A DNA stretch of 64,000 nt, taken from JARBAK01 sp034472185. Its GTDB lineage: Bacteria; Pseudomonadota; Alphaproteobacteria; Rickettsiales; Midichloriaceae. The stretch covers positions 620,001 to 684,000 of the forward strand of contig JARBAK010000001.1 in NCBI GenBank assembly GCA_034472185.1, written 5' to 3'. Shown here in pieces: positions 35,604 to 43,825 of the stretch. Within the stretch, counting starts at the first letter, position 1. Every line of letters starts with the position of its first letter. The notes under the pieces are model-generated. The model saw nothing but the letters and a program-made list of their open reading frames with translations, was not told where the DNA came from and ran no database searches. The position numbers and the translations under genes are program-made.

Positions 35604-38381
35604 ATGGTTCGTCTTTTGAATATACCCTTAAGTGCTCACTTAATACCCACTCTGTATCATCACTTAAAAATACATTTAAATAATACAGACCAAAATGAAG
35701 TGCAGCTTATATTACCGAATCGCAATTTGCTTGAAGCATGGATGAAACTTCCGTTATTGCCATCTATAAGGCCAATGACATGTTTCGAGTTTATTCACAA
35801 ACTAGCGCCCACTACAGAAACTCCTTTATATTTAAATGAATATGAGCTGTCATGCTTGATAGAAAAAATTATTAGCGCTTCTTCTAGCACTGATACTCAT
35901 CATTCTACTGGTTACATTTGTGAAGCATTAAAGGAATACTATTATAGCAATTATTGCGGTCAGTTTGAAAATAAACTGGAGGGAAGTAAGAAAGAACAGT
36001 TGTTATATAAAGTTTTAAAATACATAGAAGAATATGCCTCTATTACTGGCAAAGAACATAAATGGAAATATCTTCGACGTCTCATTAAGCAATTGGCTGA
36101 TTCTATTACATTACATGGATTGGATGCGCCCGTATATATAGTTACTTCTCATGATTTATTGCTATATGCGGAAGAGTTGATTGTGTCTTTATATAACAGA
36201 GGAGCGATACTGTTTTTTCAAGGATTAGATACATATTCTTCTTATACAATTTGGGATACTATCGATGTAAAATGCGAAAAAGGAACGCATTGGCAATATG
36301 CGATTAAGGGGGCGTTAGAGAAAATCGGTCTTTCTCGTTCTGATGTCATTAATGTAGTGCCTCAAACAAACGAGGATAACATGATGTCAATGTTGTTATA
36401 TCCTTTTAGATATTGGCCACTTTGGCATGAAGAGAGCTCTATATGTGGTTCTGTGCTATTAGATCATATCAGCACGTTGTTTAATAAGAGCCGGGTAGAT
36501 GAATTAGAGCGTATTTTACAATTAGTGAAATATCATACAACCACCAATCCGAAGGAGAGCATTGCCATTATTGTTCCTAACAATTATCCTATGACTTCTT
36601 ATATTGCAGCAGAGGTGGCCAAATATGCCAGTTGTGACAATTTTGTGCCTGTAGCGTTATCTCATAGAGGAGAGGTGCAACTACTAATGTTGATTTTAGA
36701 CTATGTTATGTCTACACGCGAAAATATCGTGCTGTTGTTTGAAATTTTAAAACACACTTGTAGTCGTTTCTCATCGGATCCAAATATGGTTTGGAGATTA
36801 GAAATAAAAATCAGACAGGAAAACTTTCATATAAGTGATACGCAATCGGCAAAGCCAGAAGAACTGCCAGTAGAATTGATAAAGGTTTTGCATGCTTTAG
36901 CTAATTTGAGGCATCTTGTATCGATAAAAGATGTGGATGTTGGGTGCTTTTATTTGAAACATTGGGAAGTGCATGAAGCTATTATTAATACGCCATTAAG
37001 TAGCGATATACAAAAATTGAAGCAAGCTTTGGTATTTTATAGCGTGGCAGATGCGTCTAGAACTTATAGTTCCGTTTCTGGATATAGAGCTTTGCTTCAG
37101 CAGATTGTGTCTAGCCCTTCTAATTCATTATTATTCGATAATATATACAGTATTACTAATCCCGCTAAATCGAGCAATTGCTCAGTACTTATAACAACGT
37201 TAAATGAAGAAGCGAGGCATAGCCATATAATTTCCCATATTTGTGCAGCACGATTGCTAATCTTTATGGGTTTTGAGGAATATAATTACATTCCAACTAT
37301 TTCAGAGATTTCTTATATAAAATCGAAAGAAGGTTATATTGCTCCTCATAACTTAGAAAGAGGTGCTATTACTGCAACTTTTATCGGATTATTAAGTCTT
37401 TCTGTAGCTTCTAAAGTTGTTTTAAGTTCTGCTGTAGATAGCCAGCCAACATGGCTTGCTATGCTCTCTAGCTATAAGAAAGTTGTGTGTGGAGCAGATT
37501 TAGCTGAGGAGAAGCAATCATATGATTGGCTTCTAAGAAGATCTTTACATACGTTTCAACCACGCTCTGCAGCAGAGTTTCAATGGCCGTGTCCTGACGA
37601 AAAGTTAAGACCTATTCACTATACTAGAATTGCTTTGGAAAAGTTGATATGCAATCCTTATGCATACTATGTGGATGAAGTCTTAAATCTAAAACCACTT
37701 AAGAAATTACGAAGCGATCAGGAGGTTTTAGAGCATAAATCAGGATTAGTTATGAGACGCACTATTGCGAGCTTATTGCCTATATTAGATAGGCATCAAG
37801 ATGAATGCTGTATCAAAGGCGCATTGCAGAGTACTTTCGATAAGTATATACATCGGTTCGATTTAAAAAATGAAGGAGAGATTATATACCTTGGAGGTCT
37901 GTTATTTGCTAATTTATCCGATGATTTACTTCGTTTTTGGCATGATTTGTCTACGTCTAAAGAGGCGATAAATAATACGATGATAGGCGCTCTTCATAAT
38001 TGTCAATTTCTAGCAAAGGGCGGCAAGTGTATGAGTATTACGGGATATATAGATAGAGTTAGTTTTATGAAGGATAACAGTATAATAGCTGATGTTTATG
38101 TGAGATATGCTGTACGTAAGGATCTGAAATATATTACTCAACTACCATTTTTAGCTCTTTTATTAGGGGGGGGAAAAGACAATAAAATACTTCTTAGAGA
38201 GCATGAAATAACTTTTTCTGGAGAAAATAGGATTGAAGTGCTGGAAGTCGAAAATAAGCAAATAGCACGAGATGTTTTAGATATTTTAGAATACTTCCGT
38301 ACAGCTCCATATGCGCTTACGAGCACACACTGTAGTGCATTGCTAAAACATTTATCAAGGTCTGTAGAAATACTTGAATAA
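35604..38381 (+). CDS. addB: AddB-like double-strand break repair protein
   Basis: AddB partners AddA in alphaproteobacterial end resection. The 925-aa product has an N-terminal helicase-like fold without Walker A (VQLILPNRNLLEAWMKLP near residue 33), a middle region, and a C-terminal RecB-type nuclease fold announced by YTRIALEKLICNPYAYYVDEVL near residue 675. The nuclease core appears damaged. The family segment around DxK (usually IDYKTG) reads ADVYVRYAV (Asp830, lysine replaced), although GYIDRV upstream and QLPF downstream remain. It may therefore be catalytically dead as a nuclease but retain a structural or DNA-binding role. addA lies 1.3 kb downstream, separated by a gene on the other strand. 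Confidence 0.85.
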   Translation: MVRLLNIPLSAHLIPTLYHHLKIHLNNTDQNEVQLILPNRNLLEAWMKLPLLPSIRPMTCFEFIHKLAPTTETPLYLNEYELSCLIEKIISASSSTDTHHSTGYICEALKEYYYSNYCGQFENKLEGSKKEQLLYKVLKYIEEYASITGKEHKWKYLRRLIKQLADSITLHGLDAPVYIVTSHDLLLYAEELIVSLYNRGAILFFQGLDTYSSYTIWDTIDVKCEKGTHWQYAIKGALEKIGLSRSDVINVVPQTNEDNMMSMLLYPFRYWPLWHEESSICGSVLLDHISTLFNKSRVDELERILQLVKYHTTTNPKESIAIIVPNNYPMTSYIAAEVAKYASCDNFVPVALSHRGEVQLLMLILDYVMSTRENIVLLFEILKHTCSRFSSDPNMVWRLEIKIRQENFHISDTQSAKPEELPVELIKVLHALANLRHLVSIKDVDVGCFYLKHWEVHEAIINTPLSSDIQKLKQALVFYSVADASRTYSSVSGYRALLQQIVSSPSNSLLFDNIYSITNPAKSSNCSVLITTLNEEARHSHIISHICAARLLIFMGFEEYNYIPTISEISYIKSKEGYIAPHNLERGAITATFIGLLSLSVASKVVLSSAVDSQPTWLAMLSSYKKVVCGADLAEEKQSYDWLLRRSLHTFQPRSAAEFQWPCPDEKLRPIHYTRIALEKLICNPYAYYVDEVLNLKPLKKLRSDQEVLEHKSGLVMRRTIASLLPILDRHQDECCIKGALQSTFDKYIHRFDLKNEGEIIYLGGLLFANLSDDLLRFWHDLSTSKEAINNTMIGALHNCQFLAKGGKCMSITGYIDRVSFMKDNSIIADVYVRYAVRKDLKYITQLPFLALLLGGGKDNKILLREHEITFSGENRIEVLEVENKQIARDVLDILEYFRTAPYALTSTHCSALLKHLSRSVEILE

Positions 38382-38432
38382 GCAAGCTATACTGCTTAGG
38401 ACTTCAAGAAAAATAGTAGAGTTACAAATTCT

Positions 38433-38471
38433 AAAACAAGAAGAGAATAATAGAGTATCTCTTCTTGTTTT
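38433..38471. terminator. Bidirectional hairpin terminator between addB and the DsbA-like gene
   Basis: AAAACAAGAAGAGA (38433-38446) and TCTCTTCTTGTTTT (38458-38471) form a perfect 14-bp stem with an 11-base loop. The A/T ends give a T-run after the stem on both strands. It lies 51 bases after addB and 13 bases after the convergent DsbA-like gene, so it can end both transcripts. Confidence 0.85.
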
Positions 38472-38484
38472 GTTAATTTACTTT

Positions 38485-39558
38485 TTACGATGCTGGAGGA
38501 GCGGCCTTTTCTGGGGATACAGGAACAGAAGAAGCCTTTGTTGCTGTACGTACGTTGTTATTAGTAGAGAGACGCTCTCCGCTAGCGGCTGTAGAAGCGC
38601 TGTCAGCTCCCTTATTAGCAGCTATTTCAGCACGCACCCTCGCTATAGTTTGAAGCAAGGCTTGTCTTGAAACTCTCTGCCCATTCACCACATAAGTAGG
38701 TACACTGTGTATTCCGAGAGAAGTAGCGAGCATAATGTTGTCCTGCAGCACATCTGCTACCTTCTTGCTGTTCAATGCTTCTGTAAATTTAGCGAGATTA
38801 ACACCTAATTTCTCTGCCATTCCAGCCAATACTCCCTCTGTTTTAGACTGTCCTGCGCTATCAAACAAAATCTTTTGATATGCAATGTATTTTTGTGTCC
38901 CTGCTACTGAGTAAACAGCCAAAGCTGCTTTACATGCCATTATGGCATCGCTACCAAGAACTGGAAATTCACGGAATACAAGCTGTACGTCCTTCTCATT
39001 TTCTATTATCTTAGCATTTACAGGAGCTGCTTGGCCACAATGTGAACAATTGTAATCAAAAAACTCCACTACCTTAATAGGAGCTGCATGCAGACCCACA
39101 CGTGGGTTATTAGGATTTCCTACCAGTTTATCGACAGAGTTTGCTACCTTGACATCTACATCCTTCTCTTGAGCTTCCATTTTTTGTGTCTGAAGCTTTG
39201 TCACTGAATCTATGATTAACTGAGGGTTATTTTCAATAACCTTCTTCGCTATTGTTTCAATTTGCTCTGGTACGATGCCTATATTACTATATTGCTTATC
39301 TGATGATTGCGCGACCGCCTCATTACCCTGTAATTTCTTAGCAATACTATCCATTGCCTTTTCTAAACGAACAAGTCTTGGCTCTATTTCTTCTCCAATT
39401 TGTTTTTTTATTTCTCGAGCATTAGTGCCTTTAAGTGCCTCTATCTCTTGCAGTGCTACCTTATTTTCTCCCTCATAATTAACATATGCATAAACCAAAA
39501 AACCGAAGAACCCTGCTACCAGGGCGTACGATAAAACCACTCTGTGGTTGATGTTCAT
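38485..39558 (-). CDS. DsbA-family thiol:disulfide oxidoreductase, membrane-anchored
   Basis: The 357-aa product has an N-terminal membrane helix (residues 8-26) and a coiled-coil stretch (about 30-95). A DsbA/Com1-type thioredoxin domain follows with active site C171-S-H-C174 in VEFFDYNCSHCGQA, and the cis-proline region HSVPTYVV near residue 290. The tail (from about 315) is rich in Ala, Ser and Pro and likely disordered. It probably oxidises or isomerises cysteines of exported proteins in the periplasm. The CSHC motif differs from the CPHC of E. coli DsbA. It lies between addB and addA on the opposite strand. Confidence 0.88.
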   Translation of the reverse strand: MNINHRVVLSYALVAGFFGFLVYAYVNYEGENKVALQEIEALKGTNAREIKKQIGEEIEPRLVRLEKAMDSIAKKLQGNEAVAQSSDKQYSNIGIVPEQIETIAKKVIENNPQLIIDSVTKLQTQKMEAQEKDVDVKVANSVDKLVGNPNNPRVGLHAAPIKVVEFFDYNCSHCGQAAPVNAKIIENEKDVQLVFREFPVLGSDAIMACKAALAVYSVAGTQKYIAYQKILFDSAGQSKTEGVLAGMAEKLGVNLAKFTEALNSKKVADVLQDNIMLATSLGIHSVPTYVVNGQRVSRQALLQTIARVRAEIAANKGADSASTAASGERLSTNNNVRTATKASSVPVSPEKAAPPAS

Positions 39559-39679
39559 AACTGTAACCTGTATTCCTATTACACAAATAACACTCCCTAC
39601 TATCTTTTTACCTACATAGTGTAGCGATTTGCAATTATCAACTAATCTTTTTGTTTATGCACACTTAGTATAAGGAAAC

Positions 39680-42346
39680 ATGACATCAGTAATTGAAAGT
39701 AAGCAGCTGCTCGCTTCAGATCCTAGAGTATGTGCTTATGTTAGTGCTTCTGCTGGAAGTGGAAAGACTACATTATTAGTTAGGCGATTCCTTAGGTTAA
39801 TATTGAGCGGTGAGAATATGGGGAGCATTCTATGTGTTACCTTTACAAATGTTGCTGCTGCTGAAATATTAAGGAGGTTAGAGCGATCACTATATGCATG
39901 GTTTATTTTAAATAATGAGGATTTAGCAGCACAAATCATTCAGTTGACTGGAGAAACGCGCCTTATAGATGAAAGATTGAAAGTTGCGAGGAGCTTATAT
40001 GGCGAATTTTGTGCCATTAAGCCAAAGTTAAAGGTGCAAACAATTCATAGTTTTGCTTTTGATGTGTTGCAGCGTGCCAATTTGCTGCCATCTGCGCATC
40101 GCTCTCATACAAGTGATAGTATTTTAAATCCGTATACAAGACGAGGCCTTATACTTAGGGCTTTTAAGGATATTATTCAAGACGTTGAAACATCCTTACG
40201 TTCACAGGTTGATATATTAGCTAAGACATATAACTATGCATATTGGGTTAGTTTAATTGAAGAACTTTTTGTGCAGAATGCGAAAACAAAATATTACTTT
40301 AAGTCTATTAAAGATTTAAATGATGAAGCATTAATTCATATCACTTATCTTAAGCATGGTGTGAAATATAAGGATACTGCGTCAGGTATTATAGGACGCT
40401 TTATAGAGAGTGCACGTTGTTCTGGACATATTAAATACATTGCAGAGTTTCTTCAAGAGGAAGCGGAGAAAGCTAGTGATGATATGCGTAATAAGGTGTT
40501 GGATATTATAGAGAATATGTTTTGTTTATTGGATAATACCGATCATCAAATCAGGTCCTTTGAGAAAATTGCGAAACTTTTTATTACATCTTCTGGCACT
40601 CCGTGTAAAAACATAAAAGTTATAGGCAATATAGCCTCTAAAAATCCAGTTCTTGCGGTTCAGATTAAGCAACTGCAAGAAGCTTTATGCAGAGCGATTA
40701 AAGATCTTAGAAATCAAAAATATGCATCTATTTTATCTGCATTTATTAATGTGGCACGGTCCATATACAATAGATATGAACACTTTAAAAGTGAGTTAGG
40801 ATGTCTGGAATATGATGATATTTTACTAAGCATACTGCAATTATTGCAAGATTCAGAAATCGGATGCGATGTGCTATATAAATTAAACGAAGAAATTAGC
40901 CATATATTAATTGATGAAGCACAAGATTTAAGCAATCTGCAATGGCAAATTATAAAGAATTTGACGGCTGAATTTTACACACAATTGCCTGCGGAAGGTA
41001 AGCGTACAATCCTCATTGTTGGGGATTATAAACAATCTGTGTTTAGTTTCCAGGGGGCGAATCCGGAGTCTTTTAAGGGAATATATTCGTATTATAAAGA
41101 GCAATTAAAGATCGTTAATCGGCCGCTGCATTTCATTGAGCTTAACTATTCATTTCGCTCTGCACAAATAATTTTGGATTATATAGATGGTATATGTGAT
41201 ACGAAGCATATTGCATATGATAAAGAAGCGTTGGGATTAGTAAAAAAACATATCGTCATATTGCAAAAAAAGGAATGTGTAGATACTGATGAGTTAAATA
41301 TAAAAATTGATAATCAATTTTCTTCTTCAATTGTAAAGAAACTCGCAAAGTTACAATGGCATGAGAGACAAGAGCCGTTGGATCCAGTAATTAAGCTGAT
41401 TGTTGGCAATATTGTTGATTGGTTAGCGCAGCGAAGATGTGTTCATGGCACTAATAAGCCACTTACAGCAAACGACATAATGATATTGGTTAGGAAGCGT
41501 TCAATACGCTTGTATGGTTTGGTGCAAGAATTAAAAAAGCGTAATATCGAGGTTGCAGATTATACCCATAATACTGATATTTATTCGCATATTATAATGC
41601 GAGATTTGATTGCGATCGCAAAATTTTCGCTGTTACCTTACGATGATTTGAATCTCGCTATTCTTTTAAAGTCTCCATTTATTGGATTAAGTGATGAAGA
41701 TCTTTTAGACCTTGTACATAGTAGGGAAGACTATATATGGAATATACTTCGAAATAAATCTCTGCCTTGCGCTATACATCTTTTTCAATATTTGAGCTTT
41801 GCGCAACATGCAACTTCTGTATATGAGTTTTATTCTATGATTCTGAACAACTCCCATGAGATTGTGGAGAAGTATACTAAGCTTTATGGAGTTAATAGCG
41901 GTGACATTATAAAATTATTTCTTGAAAAAGCTTTCAGCTTTGACGAAGAGCACATGTTGTATCTGCAAAGTTTTATTGAATGGTTTGAAACACAAGGATC
42001 GTTTGCTAATCAGTTAGGTAAAGTATGCTCGTGCTCTGAAAAAGAAACGGGAGTAAAGATTATGACGATACATGGAGCTAAAGGTCTCGAGTCTCCGGTT
42101 GTAATATTAGCAGATGATTTAATGAAAAAAGAGAAGCCTTTAGGCCGGCATACAATGGTTTTGTGGCAAGAAGAAGATGATAGTAGGCCAGATTTTATCA
42201 TCAATATGTCTAAGTGCAGCGAATATGCAGATCATTTAAAGGAATTATATAAGGGAAAAAACTCGCGAGAGGAAGCAAGGCTATTGTACGTAGCTTTAAC
42301 TCGCGCCCGGAATGAATTACACTTTATTAAGGAATGTAACGAATAG
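39680..42346 (+). CDS. addA: AddA-like UvrD/RecB-type helicase lacking the nuclease domain
   Basis: AddA is normally a helicase-nuclease of about 1150 residues. This 888-aa product keeps the full superfamily 1 helicase set: Walker A SASAGSGKTTLL (Lys29), CVTFTNVAAAEIL, VQTIHSFAFDVL, Walker B LIDEAQDLSNLQW, VGDYKQSVFSFQGA, LNYSFRS, IMTIHGAKGLESPVV, and motif VI LLYVALTRARNELHF at about residues 868-882. It then ends six residues later (KECNE after I), so the whole C-terminal RecB-type nuclease domain is absent. The 85 bases downstream hold no remnant of it. Whether this is lineage-wide or a recent loss cannot be told here. Helicase activity is expected. Confidence 0.92.
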   Translation: MTSVIESKQLLASDPRVCAYVSASAGSGKTTLLVRRFLRLILSGENMGSILCVTFTNVAAAEILRRLERSLYAWFILNNEDLAAQIIQLTGETRLIDERLKVARSLYGEFCAIKPKLKVQTIHSFAFDVLQRANLLPSAHRSHTSDSILNPYTRRGLILRAFKDIIQDVETSLRSQVDILAKTYNYAYWVSLIEELFVQNAKTKYYFKSIKDLNDEALIHITYLKHGVKYKDTASGIIGRFIESARCSGHIKYIAEFLQEEAEKASDDMRNKVLDIIENMFCLLDNTDHQIRSFEKIAKLFITSSGTPCKNIKVIGNIASKNPVLAVQIKQLQEALCRAIKDLRNQKYASILSAFINVARSIYNRYEHFKSELGCLEYDDILLSILQLLQDSEIGCDVLYKLNEEISHILIDEAQDLSNLQWQIIKNLTAEFYTQLPAEGKRTILIVGDYKQSVFSFQGANPESFKGIYSYYKEQLKIVNRPLHFIELNYSFRSAQIILDYIDGICDTKHIAYDKEALGLVKKHIVILQKKECVDTDELNIKIDNQFSSSIVKKLAKLQWHERQEPLDPVIKLIVGNIVDWLAQRRCVHGTNKPLTANDIMILVRKRSIRLYGLVQELKKRNIEVADYTHNTDIYSHIIMRDLIAIAKFSLLPYDDLNLAILLKSPFIGLSDEDLLDLVHSREDYIWNILRNKSLPCAIHLFQYLSFAQHATSVYEFYSMILNNSHEIVEKYTKLYGVNSGDIIKLFLEKAFSFDEEHMLYLQSFIEWFETQGSFANQLGKVCSCSEKETGVKIMTIHGAKGLESPVVILADDLMKKEKPLGRHTMVLWQEEDDSRPDFIINMSKCSEYADHLKELYKGKNSREEARLLYVALTRARNELHFIKECNE

Positions 42347-42431
42347 CTAGCCTTAGTAATGATTTTATGTTAACGGCCTTTTTAAGTATAAGAAGGGGGG
42401 ATTTTGTTTATAGCTATAGTGGGTTATTTGT

Positions 42432-43018
42432 ATGACAGATACTTCAAACGATTTATGTAAGGGATCAGCGAAACAGAACGCTATTTTCCTTATGTGTTCT
42501 AACTATTTATTTGTGATAGAATCGAACTTACAACAATTACTGCATAAATGTAATCTTATTGAATCTAGAGATGGATTGATTCTGGAATCTTTAGTAAATA
42601 GCTATGTTCAAGGTCGCGGTGTGGATTATGATGTCTGCGCTTCTGATATCCTACAAAATATGAGAGAGATGAATGCCGCGAAAAGAAGATCTTTGCAAAG
42701 ATACCTACAAAGAGTGCAGAGGATGCGCAAAAGGGAGTTATTGCGGTGGCAATGCAATCCTGTTTTAAGTACATTATATGTCCCCATGCTTTGTATAAAC
42801 TAACATTTGATACTGTTAATATGTATTTTCAGGACGATGCTGATGTAAGCGACAATGCTTGTCTTTGTTCTAAGTATTTGGGTAGTGCTGCGTTTTCGAG
42901 TAATCATGAATATTACTGTGATTTTATCCTTAATGATGAGCGGCGGGAGATATTGTTGGGAATATGTGATGTTCGTGATGATTTTACTGCATCTGGCTGG
43001 GCTTCAGGAGGAGAGTAA
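42432..43018 (+). pseudogene. Unknown protein gene broken by a frameshift
   Basis: Two overlapping frames read as one damaged gene. The first runs from ATG 42432 to 42803 (123 aa), but its last 45 residues are Arg-rich and look out-of-frame. The second frame is open from about 42646 to 43018 and reads naturally: KIPTKSAEDAQKGVIAVAMQ, then CFKYIICPHALYKLTFDTV and later EYYCDFILNDERREILLGIC. A single -1/+2 shift near 42645-42660 would join them into about 190 residues. No family was recognised; several cysteines are present. It follows addA by 85 bases. A sequencing error or a programmed shift are alternatives. Confidence 0.5.
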
Positions 43019-43358
43019 TGTGTGCTGCTCCTAGGTTCATTTTTTGTAGCTGAGCTGTTATTTTGTAGGCCTTTTTAGGCCCATTATGTAATGTCTGATC
43101 GTGTCTGTTGACATTACATTTTCATATAAAATTAGTTTGTATAGTTGAGGACTGCTTCAGCTATTCTTTGTATTTGTAGGGATATACTTTCTTGTGTATC
43201 TTTTGGCTTGATATGTTATAATATGCAAAATTATTAAGGAATTAACTTAATTTCTTAAATTTAACATTTTTAATATATGAAAAAAATATAACACATATCT
43301 ATAATATGCCCTCTCCTTTAGAAGAGCAAAGTATACGTACAAGCGTTGCTTTTTAGGG
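43019..43358. other. Noncoding AT-rich stretch
   Basis: These 340 bases hold no convincing gene. TATAAT-like text (GTTATAATATG near 43215) and long A/T tracts are present. A short frame at 43306-43356 (16 codons) is not supported. It looks like decayed sequence between two broken genes. Confidence 0.5.
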
Positions 43359-43642
43359 ATGATACATTCTTTTAAGCCGGGTACTTCAACCTATCGAGTT
43401 GCTTCATTCTATAATTTTTATATTAAAAATTGCCCATTCGAGCAAATTCTACCTTTAGATAAATCTTGTTTTAGTTCGCAAGTTGCAGACTTAATAGACT
43501 CCGGTATTAATACTTTATGGACCCTAAGGCAGTAGACAAATTTTTAGAACACGATGCGTTTAAAACTTCGATCATAGTAGAAGATAGTGATGATGACAGC
43601 TATAGTAGTACTATGCTAGAATGTGATATAGAGGAGTTATAG
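43359..43642 (+). pseudogene. Small unknown gene, apparently frameshifted
   Basis: ATG 43359 opens a 58-codon frame that ends at TAG 43535 (…QVADLIDSGINTLW then noise). A second frame from ATG 43517 to TAG 43642 gives 41 residues (MDPKAVDKFLEHDAF, then an acidic tail with EDSDDDSY). Joined near 43515 by a one-base shift they make a single protein of about 95 residues with a very acidic C-terminus. No family recognised. It may be a remnant, or two very small genes. About 180 bases of featureless sequence follow before mutS. Confidence 0.4.
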
Positions 43643-43825
43643 CTATTTTAAAGACAGGGATTGCCTAATGATAAGCATTAGCTTGAGTATTATAACGTTT
43701 AAATCAGGGAGCTAATTTTCCAGTTGCAGAGAGATAGCAAAAAAGTGCTAATTATAATAAACTAGTTGCTTCTAGATTATGGTGGGAGAGAAATGGAGAA
43801 ACTCGGTGCTCTTACTGGACTGTAT

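Noticed and set aside
42640..42665. Programmed -1 frameshift site
   Set aside because: No clear slippery heptamer in the right frame or downstream pseudoknot was seen; gene decay or sequence error is simpler.
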